From NCBI RefSeq assembly GCF_038449125.1, contig NZ_CP151800.1, positions 4,622,406 to 4,686,405 on the forward strand: a stretch of 64,000 bases of DNA. The letters run 5' to 3'. Below are positions 40,047-49,851 of the stretch, in pieces; position 1 is the stretch's first letter; every line of letters starts with the position of its first letter. Made by a program: the position numbers and the translations under genes. The DNA comes from Kosakonia sp. BYX6. Its GTDB lineage: Bacteria; Pseudomonadota; Gammaproteobacteria; Enterobacterales; Enterobacteriaceae. Under the pieces are notes generated by a model. That model made no database searches and had not been told where the DNA came from. It saw only the letters and a program-made list of their open reading frames with translations.

Positions 40047-41558
40047 ATGACGGCATCCACGCCTCTGCTGTCGCTTAAGGGCATCACCAAAGTGTTTCCC
40101 GGTGTGCGCGCTCTTGAGAACGTACAGCTCTCTCTCTGGCCCGGCAAAGTCACCGCGTTGATCGGTGAAAACGGCGCGGGGAAGTCCACGCTGGTCAAAG
40201 TGATGACCGGCATTTATCAGCCTGAAGAGGGCGAAATACTCTACAAAGCGATCCCAATTTCGCTCCCAACGCCCGAGTCGGCGCACAAAGTGGGGATCAC
40301 CGCCATCCACCAGGAAACGGTGCTGTTTGACGAACTGTCGGTGACCGAGAACATTTTCGTCGGCCAGTATTTGTATAAAGGGCTGCTCAAAAAACTCGAC
40401 TGGCCCGCCATGCACCAACAAGCACAAGCGATCCTGACCCGGCTGGAAGTGCAGATCGATCCGCGCGCGACGTTAAAAGCCCTGAGCATCGCCCAGCGGC
40501 ATATGGTGGCGATTGCCCGTGCGCTGTCGTTTGACGCGCAGGTGGTGATTCTGGATGAACCGACCGCCGCGCTTTCGCAACATGAGATTCTCGAGTTCTA
40601 CCAAATCGTCGAGCGCCTGAAACAGGAAGGCAAAGCGATTTTGTTTATCTCGCACAAATTCGATGAAATTTTTGAACTGGCGGATCACTACACGATTTTG
40701 CGCGACGGCGTGTATGTCGATTCCGGCGCCATCAAAGACATTACCGAAGAGCGGATGGTGGCGATGATGGTCGGTCGCGCCATCAGCCAGAGCTGGCCGA
40801 AAGCCGATTGCGCGCTGGGCGAAACCGTGCTGGAAGTGAAAGATCTGTGCCATCCCACCGAATTCGCGCATATCAACTTTTCGCTGCGCAAAGGCGAGAT
40901 CCTCGGCTTTTACGGCCTGGTGGGCGCGGGGCGCACTGAACTGATGCAGGCGTTGTCTGGCGTGACCCGGCCCTCTTCCGGCGAAATTATCCTCAAAGGC
41001 AAAGCGGTGCAGTTCCACCAGCCGGCGGATGCGATTAACGCCGGGATTGTTTGCGTGCCGGAAGAGCGACAAAAGCAGGGCGCGATTATCGAACTGTCGA
41101 TTGCCCAAAACATTAGCCTGCCGCAGTTGAGCAAGCTGAACAGCAACGGCGTGCTGAATGAGGGCAAAGAGTGGGCGCTGGCGGATGAGTACGCCCGCCG
41201 TTTGCAAGTGAAGGCTTTTAGCTGGAAACAAGCGGTTGAAACGCTTTCCGGCGGCAATCAGCAAAAAGTGGTGATCGGTAAATGGCTCGCCACTCATCCG
41301 GACGTGATTATTCTCGACGAACCGACCAAAGGCATTGATATCGGCTCCAAAGCGGCGGTGCACCAGTTTATGTCTGAGCTGGTGGCGCATGGGCTGGCGG
41401 TGATTATGGTGTCGTCGGAATTGCCAGAAGTGATGGGCATGGCCGACCGGGTGATCGTCATGCATGAAGGGTTGATGGTCGCGCAGTATCAAGCCGGTGA
41501 AGCCACGGCGGAAACCATTGTCAGCGCCGCCAGCGGCGCCGGTAAGGAGGCAGCGTAA
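40047..41558 (+). CDS. Rhamnose ABC transporter, ATP-binding protein
   Basis: Energising subunit of a carbohydrate-uptake-type-2 ABC importer, 503 residues with two ABC domains. Domain 1 has a full Walker A GENGAGKSTLVK near residue 39, Walker B VVILDEPTAALS near 165; domain 2 has a degenerate Walker A (GLVGAGRTELMQAL), signature LSGGNQQKV and Walker B VIILDEPTKGID. This asymmetry is normal for RbsA/MglA-type proteins. Its stop overlaps the next start (TAATG). Rhizobial homologues are called RhaT. Confidence 0.88.
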   Translation: MTASTPLLSLKGITKVFPGVRALENVQLSLWPGKVTALIGENGAGKSTLVKVMTGIYQPEEGEILYKAIPISLPTPESAHKVGITAIHQETVLFDELSVTENIFVGQYLYKGLLKKLDWPAMHQQAQAILTRLEVQIDPRATLKALSIAQRHMVAIARALSFDAQVVILDEPTAALSQHEILEFYQIVERLKQEGKAILFISHKFDEIFELADHYTILRDGVYVDSGAIKDITEERMVAMMVGRAISQSWPKADCALGETVLEVKDLCHPTEFAHINFSLRKGEILGFYGLVGAGRTELMQALSGVTRPSSGEIILKGKAVQFHQPADAINAGIVCVPEERQKQGAIIELSIAQNISLPQLSKLNSNGVLNEGKEWALADEYARRLQVKAFSWKQAVETLSGGNQQKVVIGKWLATHPDVIILDEPTKGIDIGSKAAVHQFMSELVAHGLAVIMVSSELPEVMGMADRVIVMHEGLMVAQYQAGEATAETIVSAASGAGKEAA

Positions 41559-42562
41559 TGTGGCAACAACTGCTTAAACATCGCGAAGCGCTGCTCGGCG
41601 GCGTGATTGTGCTGCTGGTGCTGGCGATCGGCAGCCGCGTGCCGTCCTTTATCGGCCCCGGCAATCTGGTGGAGATGTTCAACGATACCGCCATTCTGGT
41701 CATCCTTGCACTCGGGCAAATGATGGTGCTGCTGACCAAAGGTATCGATCTGTCGATGGCGGCGAACCTGGCGCTGACCGGCATGATTGTCGCGCTGATT
41801 AACTTCCATCATCCCGATGTACCGGTGTGGTCGTTGCTGCTGCTGGCAACGGCGCTTGGGCTGGTGATGGGCATGATCAATGGTCTGCTGGTATGGAAAC
41901 TGGGCATTCCGGCGATTGTCGTGACGCTTGGTACTATGAGCATTTATCGCGGGATTATCTTTTTGCTCTCCGGCGGCGGTTGGGTGAACTCCAACCAAAT
42001 GGGCGCCGATTTCCTGGCGCTGCCGCGCGCCTCGGTGTTGGGCTTGCCGGTGCTGAGCTGGTGCGCCATCGCTGCGCTGTTATTAGTGGGGTATTTCCTG
42101 CGTTACAGCCGCACCGGGCGCGCGCTGTATACCGCGGGCGGCAACGCCACGGCGGCGTATTACACCGGTATCAACGCCGGAAAAATGCAATTTGTCAGCT
42201 TCTGCCTTTCGGGCGCGCTGGCCGGCTTCTGCGGCTATTTATGGATTTCACGTTTTGCCGTGGCGTATGTCGACGTCGCTAACGGTTTTGAGCTGCAAGT
42301 GGTGGCAGCTTGTGTGATCGGCGGCATCAGCACCATGGGCGGCACCGGTCGCGTGCTCGGTTGTTTGTTCGGCGCGCTGTTCCTTGGCGTTATCAACAAC
42401 GCGCTGCCGGTAATTGGGATTTCCCCTTTCTGGCAGATGGCGATTTCCGGCACGGTGATTGTCATTGCGGTGCTGCTTAATGAGCGCGGAAACAAACGCA
42501 AAGGTCGCTTGATCCTGCGCGATGCGGCGCTGGCTCGTCAAAAACAGGCGGTGAAACCATGA
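41558..42562 (+). CDS. Rhamnose ABC transporter permease 1
   Basis: Inner-membrane permease of the RbsC/LsrC family, 334 residues with about nine hydrophobic helices, the LTKGIDLSMAANLALTGMI segment near residue 60 and the cytoplasmic EAA-like region RYSRTGRALYTAGGNATAAY near 185 that contacts the ATPase. AAGGAGG precedes the ATG; start and end overlap both neighbours, showing tight translational coupling. Likely RhaP of the rhizobial nomenclature. Confidence 0.87.
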   Translation: MWQQLLKHREALLGGVIVLLVLAIGSRVPSFIGPGNLVEMFNDTAILVILALGQMMVLLTKGIDLSMAANLALTGMIVALINFHHPDVPVWSLLLLATALGLVMGMINGLLVWKLGIPAIVVTLGTMSIYRGIIFLLSGGGWVNSNQMGADFLALPRASVLGLPVLSWCAIAALLLVGYFLRYSRTGRALYTAGGNATAAYYTGINAGKMQFVSFCLSGALAGFCGYLWISRFAVAYVDVANGFELQVVAACVIGGISTMGGTGRVLGCLFGALFLGVINNALPVIGISPFWQMAISGTVIVIAVLLNERGNKRKGRLILRDAALARQKQAVKP

Positions 42563-43563
42563 GCAAAATCCTGACGTCTGACCCCCTGAAACCGTCCGCT
42601 GCGCCAACCTCGTTCTTTCGTCGGTTGCTGTGCTGGGAAGGGTTTTTGCTGGCGGTCACGCTGGCGGTGTTTGTGGTGAACGCCATTGCTTCGCCATATT
42701 TCCTCAATATCTGGAACCTCTCGGACGCGACGTTCAACTTCACCGAGAAAGCGATCATCGTGTTGCCAATGGCAATGCTGATTATCGCCAGGGAGATTGA
42801 TTTGTCGGTCGCCGCCACTATCGCGCTTAGCTCAACGGCGATGGGCTTTTGCGCGCAGGCGGGTGTGGATACACCGCTGCTGGTGTGCGTGGGGTTGGGT
42901 ATCGGGCTGCTGTGCGGGTTGTTCAACGGCATTCTGGTGACCCGCTTTAACCTGTCGTCGATTGTGATCACCATCGGCACCATGAGTTTGTATCGCGGCA
43001 TTACCTACATTTTGCTTGGCGATCAGGCGCTAAACACCTGGCCAGAAAGTTTCGCGTGGTTCGGTCAGGGCTATGTATGGGGCGCGCTGTCGTTTGAGTT
43101 TGCGCTTTTTATCGTGCTGGCGCTGCTGTTTGCCTTCCTGCTGCACAGAACCAATTTTGGCCGCCGCACTTACGCCATCGGCAATAACCCGACCGGTGCG
43201 TGGTATTCCGGCATTAACGTCAAGCGTCACAACCTGATCCTGTTTGCGCTGGTCGGGTTGATGGCGGGTCTGGCGTCGGTGCTGCTGACGTCGCGGTTGG
43301 GCAGCACGCGACCCACGATTGCGCTGGGCTGGGAACTGTCGGTGGTGACGATGGCGGTGCTCGGCGGCGTCAATATTCTTGGCGGTTCCGGCAGCATGGT
43401 GGGGGTGATTATCGCCGCCTTCCTGATGGGGCTGGTGACCTTTGGCCTGAGCCTGCTCAACGTGCCGGGCATTGTGATGTCGATTATTGTCGGCGCGATG
43501 CTGATTGTGGTGATTTCGTTGCCGATTATCACCCGCCGCGTGATGCAGCGCAGGCGCATGTAG
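42559..43563 (+). CDS. Rhamnose ABC transporter permease 2
   Basis: Second RbsC/LsrD-type permease, 334 residues, with AREIDLSVAATIALSSTAMG near residue 77 and HRTNFGRRTYAIGNNPTGAW near 198 as the ATPase contact loop. It pairs with the previous permease to form the heterodimeric channel. It overlaps the previous gene by four bases (ATGA) and is likely RhaQ. A REP element and hairpin follow before the dehydrogenase. Confidence 0.87.
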   Translation: MSKILTSDPLKPSAAPTSFFRRLLCWEGFLLAVTLAVFVVNAIASPYFLNIWNLSDATFNFTEKAIIVLPMAMLIIAREIDLSVAATIALSSTAMGFCAQAGVDTPLLVCVGLGIGLLCGLFNGILVTRFNLSSIVITIGTMSLYRGITYILLGDQALNTWPESFAWFGQGYVWGALSFEFALFIVLALLFAFLLHRTNFGRRTYAIGNNPTGAWYSGINVKRHNLILFALVGLMAGLASVLLTSRLGSTRPTIALGWELSVVTMAVLGGVNILGGSGSMVGVIIAAFLMGLVTFGLSLLNVPGIVMSIIVGAMLIVVISLPIITRRVMQRRRM

Positions 43564-43577
43564 TTCGGGGGGTGATT

Positions 43578-43605
43578 GCCGGATGGTGTTGCGCCTTATC
43601 CGGCC
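43578..43605. repeat. REP-like element before the dehydrogenase gene
   Basis: GCCGGATGGTGTTGCGCCTT continues to ATCCGGCC, a REP palindrome. A further small hairpin, CCGGGCA...TACCCGG (about 43630-43651), follows in the 141-base gap between the permease and the dehydrogenase. Confidence 0.7.
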
Positions 43606-43704
43606 GACAAAACCGCACCACAGGTGCGACCGGGCAAAAAAATTTACCCGGCGACATGGAGTATCGCCGCCGGAAAAAATCACAGCAAATTAAGGAGAGT
43701 TATG

Positions 43705-44853
43705 ATGAGTTTTATGTTGGCACTACCCAAAATCAGCCTGCATGGCGCAGGCGCTATCGGCGATATGGTCAATCTGGTGGCGAACAAAAACTGGGGTAAA
43801 GCCCTGATCGTGACCGACGGGCAACTGGTGAAGCTGGGCCTGCTGGACAGTTTGTTTGCCGCGCTGAAAGCACACAACATGCCTTATCACCTGTTTGATG
43901 ACGTCTTCCCGAACCCGACCGAAGCGCTGGTGCAAAAAGGCTACGCCGCGTACCAAAATACGGCCTGCGATTACATTATCGCTTTCGGCGGCGGCAGCCC
44001 GATCGACACCGCCAAAGCCGTGAAAATCCTCACCGCCAACCCTGGCCCGTCAACGGCTTACTCCGGCGTCGGTAAAGTGAAAAACGCCGGTGTGCCGCTG
44101 GTGGCGATCAACACGACCGCCGGTACGGCGGCGGAAATGACCAGTAACGCGGTGATTATTGATTCCGCGCGGCAGGTGAAAGAGGTGATTATCGATCCCA
44201 ACATTATTCCGGATATCGCCGTGGACGATGCCAGCGTGATGCTGGAGATCCCCGCCTCAGTGACCGCCGCAACCGGTATGGATGCGTTGACCCACGCTGT
44301 TGAAGCCTATGTTTCGGTGGGTGCGCACCCGCTAACCGATGCCAATGCGCTGGAAGCGATTCGCTTGATCAATCTGTGGCTGCCGAAAGCAGTAGACGAG
44401 GGTCACAACCTGCAAGCGCGTGAGCAAATGGCGTTTGGGCAATACCTGGCCGGTATGGCGTTTAACAGCGCCGGTCTTGGCCTGGTGCATGCGCTGGCCC
44501 ACCAGCCGGGCGCGACGCACAACCTGCCGCACGGGGTGTGTAACGCCATCCTGCTGCCGATCATCGAAAACTTTAACCGCCCGAATGCTGTTGCCCGCTT
44601 TGCTCGGGTCGCGCAGGCCATGGGCGTCGACACCAAAGGCATGAGCGATGAAGCAGCCAGCATGGAAGCGATTAAGGCGATTCGTGCGCTGAGCACGCGC
44701 GTCGGTATTCCGTCCGGCTTTAGCAAACTGGGCGTCACCAAAGAGGATATAGAAGGCTGGCTGGATAAAGCGTTAGCCGACCCGTGTGCGCCGTGCAACC
44801 CGCGAACCGCCAGCCGGGATGAGGTCCGCGAGCTGTATCTGGAGGCATTATGA
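43705..44853 (+). CDS. Iron-containing alcohol dehydrogenase, probable lactaldehyde reductase
   Basis: Group III NAD(P)-dependent alcohol dehydrogenase, 382 residues like FucO. It has the nucleotide-binding [12 protein letters not shown] near residue 92, [15 protein letters not shown] near 137 and metal ligands in [13 protein letters not shown] (Asp, His) and [20 protein letters not shown] (His, His). Placed between rhamnose transport genes and rhaM, it probably reduces L-lactaldehyde to 1,2-propanediol. The ATG at 43705 has AAGGAG seven bases upstream; the adjacent ATG at 43702 is possible. It overlaps rhaM by four bases. It also resembles YiaY, so exact substrate is inferred. Confidence 0.82.
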   Translation: MSFMLALPKISLHGAGAIGDMVNLVANKNWGKALIVTDGQLVKLGLLDSLFAALKAHNMPYHLFDDVFPNPTEALVQKGYAAYQNTACDYIIAFGGGSPIDTAKAVKILTANPGPSTAYSGVGKVKNAGVPLVAINTTAGTAAEMTSNAVIIDSARQVKEVIIDPNIIPDIAVDDASVMLEIPASVTAATGMDALTHAVEAYVSVGAHPLTDANALEAIRLINLWLPKAVDEGHNLQAREQMAFGQYLAGMAFNSAGLGLVHALAHQPGATHNLPHGVCNAILLPIIENFNRPNAVARFARVAQAMGVDTKGMSDEAASMEAIKAIRALSTRVGIPSGFSKLGVTKEDIEGWLDKALADPCAPCNPRTASRDEVRELYLEAL

Positions 44854-45164
44854 TCCGTAAAGCCTTTGTGATGCAGGTGAATCCCGATGCGCACGAAGAG
44901 TACCAACGTCGCCACAACCCGATCTGGCCGGAATTGGAAGCGGCGTTGAAAGAGGGTGGCGCGCACCATTACGCCATTTATCTGGATAAAGAACGCAACC
45001 TGCTGTTCGCAACGGTTGAGATCGAATCCGAAGCGCGGTGGAATGCGGTGGCAAACACCGATGTGTGCCAGCGCTGGTGGAAATATATGCGCGATGTCAT
45101 GCAGGCCAATGCGGATAACAGCCCGGTAAGCGCAGAGCTTAAAGAGGTGTTTTATTTGCCGTAG
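44850..45164 (+). CDS. rhaM: L-rhamnose mutarotase
   Basis: Interconverts alpha and beta anomers of L-rhamnose, speeding the supply of the form used by RhaA. The 104-residue dimeric alpha/beta-barrel protein [20 protein letters not shown] contains the active-site HNPIWPEL (His near residue 22) and [12 protein letters not shown] motifs. It starts inside the previous stop codon (ATGA) and is the last gene of the rhamnose cluster, followed by a hairpin. Confidence 0.96.
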   Translation: MIRKAFVMQVNPDAHEEYQRRHNPIWPELEAALKEGGAHHYAIYLDKERNLLFATVEIESEARWNAVANTDVCQRWWKYMRDVMQANADNSPVSAELKEVFYLP

Positions 45165-45171
45165 CCGTTTG

Positions 45172-45196
45172 CCCCCTCCTTGTTACAGGGAGGGGG
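45172..45196. terminator. Hairpin after rhaM (CCCTCC/GGAGGG type)
   Basis: CCCCCTCC pairs with GGAGGGGG around TTGTTACAG, 7 bases after rhaM and abutting the convergent fimbrial chaperone stop. No clear T run; a variant of the hairpin family found behind glpK, tpiA, cpxA and the sugar-binding protein. Confidence 0.6.
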
Positions 45197-45940
45197 TTAG
45201 CGAAGCGGAAACTCGCTTTCATGAATTTGGCCCTGGTCATCAATCAGGTTGGCTTTGATGTGCAAAGGCACCATGGCGGGTGGAGGGGTCTTTACCACTA
45301 CCGTGTACTGTTTTTCGCCATAGGGCGACACCATCATGTCGGGCTGTTGTTCAATGGCGTAGGCCTGGTTTCCGGCCTGTAACGACATGTTGGCAAACGA
45401 GACATACCAGGGCGATGCGTTCCGACAAACAATGTCGATTTTTTCGCTGTGACTTACCCGGCTGAAGCTGATTTTTTTGCTGATATCTTTCGGTTCACCC
45501 AGGTTTTTCGGACGCCAGAAGATTTTCATTTGCGTGTTCATGGTCAGGATCACGCTCTGACTATTTGGCTCAGGTGTAGCCGATTTTGGGGGGATCTCAT
45601 ACAGATTGAGCCAGAACACGGATTCACGATCCTCCGGCAACACTTGCTGGTTATACAGAAGCCGCAACCCCTGCATCGCCTGTGGTTCCAGGGAAAATAA
45701 CGGCGGAATCGACACAAACGGCGTTTTGATGCGCCCCGGCGACGCATCATCAACATCACCATGATCGACCCAGGTTTGCACCATCACCGGCCAGTTATTG
45801 GTGTTCACCAACATCAGGCTTTGTTGTGTTTCGCCTTCTTTAAAAATCACGCGCGTTGAGGCCGCAATCAGCCCCGCGTGTGTAGAAAAGGCAGCCGTGA
45901 ACAAGACCACCATGAGTAACGCCACGCTACGCCGCGTCAT
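45197..45940 (-). CDS. Second periplasmic fimbrial chaperone
   Basis: PapD-like chaperone, 247 residues: signal peptide (about 1-22, ending STHA), then two immunoglobulin-like domains. The conserved subunit-anchoring Arg is in IAASTRVIF and the Lys in MNTQMKIFWRP; VLPEDRESVFWLNLYEIPP is the family signature. The loop before the G1 strand is short, so it is FGS type. It overlaps the adhesin gene by four bases as the last gene of the operon. A dedicated chaperone for the tip adhesin is a reasonable inference. Confidence 0.88.
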   Translation of the reverse strand: MTRRSVALLMVVLFTAAFSTHAGLIAASTRVIFKEGETQQSLMLVNTNNWPVMVQTWVDHGDVDDASPGRIKTPFVSIPPLFSLEPQAMQGLRLLYNQQVLPEDRESVFWLNLYEIPPKSATPEPNSQSVILTMNTQMKIFWRPKNLGEPKDISKKISFSRVSHSEKIDIVCRNASPWYVSFANMSLQAGNQAYAIEQQPDMMVSPYGEKQYTVVVKTPPPAMVPLHIKANLIDDQGQIHESEFPLR

Positions 45941-47256
45941 TGTACTTTCACCAACACTTGCGCACTGGCATCCACTTTCCCTGCCGTCACCGTTTGACCC
46001 GCAATGCGCGTCAGATAAGCATTGAAATTAACGGCATACTCGCTGATCCCGTGAGCCCCCCCGCTAGAAACCATTGTTGCCCCGTCACGTACGGCATACC
46101 AGCCGCCGTTATTACCCGTCAGGCAAGTACCGCTCTGGCAATGATACCAACCCAGAAAATTGCGCAGCACACCGCTGTTGGCGTTCGCAATCCGGATACC
46201 TACGCCGCCCGCAACGCCAGGCTGACCATAATTTGCAGGCAACAGGTGACTCACACCACCCGAAGCATTCACCAGATTAAGTTGTTTTGCAGCCAGATAA
46301 CTGTCGTACGGTACTTGCAGACCCAGCGCCGTCATCCCCTGTACTGTGCCACTATTTGAGAGCCCCTCGCAGAGAACACGCACGTCAAAATGACTTTGCG
46401 CGCTTTGACCGTTGTTCAAATCGGTGATGGAAATGGTGGGAAACATGACAATCGGTGTCACACTTTTGGCCACACAGGTAGGCCTCGACACTAGATTTGC
46501 GCCCGGAATGGTGGCGTTTCCCATATTGATGGCCATCCAGTTATCTTTCCACCAGCCGTTGAAGTCATAGGCGGAATCCCCGCTATCACAATAGGTTGCC
46601 GGGCTATTAGGTGAGCAGAAAGAGACGTAGCCGTTGGGCTGGTCACACGTATAGGCACCCGTTGTTATCTGGTATTTTTTGCCACAGTAATCTGAAGGTG
46701 CCTTCCCGAAAAGCGATACTGAGCTGATACGAATCAAGTCAGCACGAATAGGACTGAAATCTTTGACCCGAATAAAAATCTTTGTGCCATCCGCTGAGAG
46801 ACCATAATTTTTCATCGGGATACGCTGGTATTGACGCGTAAATACCGTTCCTGAATTGACATGCGTCAGACGCAGCCCCACGTGGCTAAACAGTGTACTG
46901 TAGTAGTTGGGATAACCATCGGCAGCACCTAAATCAAAGAAACCACCGTTACGATCATCACCGTTGGTCGAAATGATTTCGAAGATATTATTTTTATCTG
47001 CAATATCACAGACCCATAAAATACTCTCCGGGCCTCTGTAACGCGGGTTATTCGCGAATGTCACAATGTTTGCACCCAGCGGCGTGCCCACCGGATGTAT
47101 CGCAAGACTGGAGACGTTAACAGTCCCCAACCCTAACCCAACACCCCATGCATCTAGTTCTGTGCGGACAAAATCCGGTCCTTTGCTGCAAAGCGCGCTG
47201 ACGGGCAAGCTAATGAACAAAAACAAATTCAGCAAAATGATGCGTATGAATGTCAT
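45937..47256 (-). CDS. Two-domain fimbrial tip adhesin
   Basis: Exported 439-residue protein with a signal peptide (MTFIRIILLNLFLFISLPVS, cleavage after SA). The N-terminal half, about 24-265, is a cysteine-containing putative receptor-binding domain without recognisable sequence relatives; the C-terminal half (from about residue 270, PTCVAKSVTPIVMFPTISI) is a pilin-like domain ending YLTRIAGQTVTAGKVDASAQ plus VLVKVQ, the donor-strand and chaperone-binding end. Fourth in the operon after the usher. Receptor unknown. Confidence 0.8.
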   Translation of the reverse strand: MTFIRIILLNLFLFISLPVSALCSKGPDFVRTELDAWGVGLGLGTVNVSSLAIHPVGTPLGANIVTFANNPRYRGPESILWVCDIADKNNIFEIISTNGDDRNGGFFDLGAADGYPNYYSTLFSHVGLRLTHVNSGTVFTRQYQRIPMKNYGLSADGTKIFIRVKDFSPIRADLIRISSVSLFGKAPSDYCGKKYQITTGAYTCDQPNGYVSFCSPNSPATYCDSGDSAYDFNGWWKDNWMAINMGNATIPGANLVSRPTCVAKSVTPIVMFPTISITDLNNGQSAQSHFDVRVLCEGLSNSGTVQGMTALGLQVPYDSYLAAKQLNLVNASGGVSHLLPANYGQPGVAGGVGIRIANANSGVLRNFLGWYHCQSGTCLTGNNGGWYAVRDGATMVSSGGAHGISEYAVNFNAYLTRIAGQTVTAGKVDASAQVLVKVQ

Positions 47257-47271
47257 AAATAACTCCGTTTA

Positions 47272-49803
47272 TTAGCGGCAAGGCAAATCCATCAGAAGTA
47301 ATGGCTTGCGGGGTGGTGTAATCAACCATTCAATACGGCAACTCTCTTCGGCGTGATTACCCCACTGAACCCGTAGCTCCCCTTCTTTATCGTTAGTCCG
47401 CAGGTAGATTTGATTGGCTTGCCCCACCATGCCGGTGTAGTTGCCATAGCCGTCATACACGGCTGCGCCCATGGGGATATTTTTCGGGTGTTGCGCGGTG
47501 ATAAGCATCGCTTGCCCACTCAGCGTGTTAAAACGCAGCCGCACTGTCGCCCCGGCATACGGCGCGATACGCTGTTGCGCGGTTTGCAGTTCAGCATCAT
47601 CGTTCATATTGCGAGGATCCAAACCGATGCTGTTGAATTGATACGCACCGAGCGACGGCGCAATCGCATAGCCAAAAGCGTCGACGCGTGTTCCCTGGCC
47701 GCCGATTATTTCCGCTCCGCTGGCGCCCGGCGCATCAATCAGCGCAAAGCTGTCGCCCACCCAGTGCCCAAGCGTTACGCCGCCTTTATGCGCCACCACC
47801 GAGCCCTGTAACGAACCGGAAGCCTGCCAGTAATTTTTCGACGTGGACCATGACATGCCCGCATTGGCATACGAGAAACTCTTTTGCAGACCCCCACCGA
47901 ATACCGACTGCTCTCCTTTGTAATCGGTTGAGTAGTTCAGGCTGTAGCTCAGAGGATTTCGTTCGCCGTAGACACCGCTAAACGTCGTCTGATAGCCGCC
48001 GTCGTGGCTGTTGCTGTCGCTTGAACGATGCGCACTGGTGGAAACAATGGGTGAGTAACGCTGGTCACCAAGCGGCACAGACATTGAAAGCGACCACATG
48101 GTTTGCATCTGATTACGCAGAGAAAACGTCGGCATAGAACCGCTGTTTTGCCATGCGCTATTCCCCATTCCCGGGAGAACGTTATAAGTACGGGCGATGC
48201 CAAGGCTGAGCGCGATGCCGTATTTGAAGGTTTTGCTCCAGTTGAACTGAAGCTGCTTATCGCGTTTTTTACTGTCGCGATAATCCTGTGATGAAGCAGA
48301 AAGGCTGATATCACCCAGCTCGCCTAATGTCTGACCGGCAGAGATCTCAATGCGGTTACGCTGCTTCCAACTGAGTGATTGCCACTGCGCGCCACGCCTG
48401 GACGCTTCACGCGAACCTAAAGCATCATAAAGCTCGGAATAACCCGCCGTTGAATAGCGGTAGCCCGCCAGCGTAACCGACGTGCCGGTTTGCGGAATGA
48501 ATTTGCTGTAATTCGCACGCATCGTCCAGCCGCTTCGGTAGCTGTTATCCGTCGTCTTCGCACGGGAAAACATGGTATTCAGACCAAATGCCCCTGCGAC
48601 AGTACTGTAGACACTACCCAGCGAATAACTCATGTAACCTTTTGCGAGCTGGTTACCGAGATTGAGGGTCAGTGAGTTTGTCAGCCCCTGCCGCCAGACG
48701 AGCTCGCTGAACAATTCGTTATCGCCAACGTCTCTGGTTCGGCCCAGAGTGTAAACGTAGCTGAAAGCGCCAGGACGCATCGACTCCGCCAACGCGGAAA
48801 AAGGCACATTAAATGTGCTTTCGCTGCCGTCCGCTTCGCTGACGAGGACCGTCAAATCCCCCGCAAAACTTGTCGGATAAAGGCTATCAATGGCAAATGG
48901 GCCTGGTGCGACAGTCGTTTCATACAGGGTGGTATTGCCCTGCAGGATGGTCACTTTTGCGTTGGTTTTCGCGATCCCGCGAACGACTGGCGCGTAACCA
49001 CGCTGGGAATTGGGTAGCATTCGGGTATCTGATGAGAGCTGAAAACCGCGAAAGCCCATGCTGGAAAAGAACTGGCCGTCCGTAAAACCTTCGCCAAGCA
49101 AAAGCTCGCTGCGTAATGGGTAGATGGCGCGCTGTACATAACGGCGAACGGTGCTCCAGCGGCTACCTTCATATTTGCTGTAGCTTAAGTTGGATTGCTG
49201 GCGATAGCGCCACAGCCCAAGATTGAAACCGCCATTAAGGCTCAGCCAGCTCGAATCCATACCGCCTGCGTTACCCTGCCGCGATTTAACATGGTATTGG
49301 TTGGCAATGTAGTTGAGGAATAACATACTTTCCCCGGCATCAAGGCTCGCTTCGCTTACGCTGCCCCGGGGAATGGTTTTTAGCAACGCCTGCGGTACCG
49401 TAAAATCGACGCGTAGCTGCGCCAGGTCTTCTTTACGTCTTACGCCCGCCATCACCGCATCATCACCCCAATAGCAGGAGGTTTTCGCCTCTGGAGGCAG
49501 CGATTTGAGGCCGATCATTGCTAACAATTCATGGGATAAGCAAGGTTCAACGTTCTCACCCCGGCGAGAATATTCTATATCGCCGTGTGTGATGAATTTC
49601 CCATTAAGATAAATATTCAGAGAGTGGTGACCGGGAGTGATCAGTTCATCATTATTTAGCCGTTGCAGGTCTTCAACGGATAATCCGCTGTCTCTCAATA
49701 ATGAGGCATCGAAATAAAACTCCTGGTTTTCAGCCAATACCGCACATGAAAAAACGGAAGCCAAACCTATAAATGTACGTAAATGAGGAAAGTAAAAATG
49801 CAT
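47272..49803 (-). CDS. Fimbrial outer-membrane usher
   Basis: Outer-membrane assembly platform for chaperone-usher pili, 843 residues. After a signal peptide (ends VFSCAVLA) come the N-terminal chaperone-binding domain (FYFDASLLRDSG onward), the 24-strand barrel with the family motif YAPVVRGIAKTNAKVTILQG and TTVAPGPFAIDSL, the plug region, and C-terminal domains with a Cys pair near the end (ESCRIEWLI...LPCR). The ATG at 49803 is preferred over 49812, because GGATG lies at a proper distance; both are possible. It is 15 bases upstream of the adhesin. Confidence 0.93.
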   Translation of the reverse strand: MHFYFPHLRTFIGLASVFSCAVLAENQEFYFDASLLRDSGLSVEDLQRLNNDELITPGHHSLNIYLNGKFITHGDIEYSRRGENVEPCLSHELLAMIGLKSLPPEAKTSCYWGDDAVMAGVRRKEDLAQLRVDFTVPQALLKTIPRGSVSEASLDAGESMLFLNYIANQYHVKSRQGNAGGMDSSWLSLNGGFNLGLWRYRQQSNLSYSKYEGSRWSTVRRYVQRAIYPLRSELLLGEGFTDGQFFSSMGFRGFQLSSDTRMLPNSQRGYAPVVRGIAKTNAKVTILQGNTTLYETTVAPGPFAIDSLYPTSFAGDLTVLVSEADGSESTFNVPFSALAESMRPGAFSYVYTLGRTRDVGDNELFSELVWRQGLTNSLTLNLGNQLAKGYMSYSLGSVYSTVAGAFGLNTMFSRAKTTDNSYRSGWTMRANYSKFIPQTGTSVTLAGYRYSTAGYSELYDALGSREASRRGAQWQSLSWKQRNRIEISAGQTLGELGDISLSASSQDYRDSKKRDKQLQFNWSKTFKYGIALSLGIARTYNVLPGMGNSAWQNSGSMPTFSLRNQMQTMWSLSMSVPLGDQRYSPIVSTSAHRSSDSNSHDGGYQTTFSGVYGERNPLSYSLNYSTDYKGEQSVFGGGLQKSFSYANAGMSWSTSKNYWQASGSLQGSVVAHKGGVTLGHWVGDSFALIDAPGASGAEIIGGQGTRVDAFGYAIAPSLGAYQFNSIGLDPRNMNDDAELQTAQQRIAPYAGATVRLRFNTLSGQAMLITAQHPKNIPMGAAVYDGYGNYTGMVGQANQIYLRTNDKEGELRVQWGNHAEESCRIEWLITPPRKPLLLMDLPCR

Positions 49804-49851
49804 GATAATCATCCAGGTTGATCATATATCCGTATTATCAAGCGGGAATTT

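Noticed and set aside
40473-41492. 339-residue minus-strand frame opposite the ABC ATPase gene
   Set aside because: Antisense shadow of a conserved ATPase, His-rich composition.
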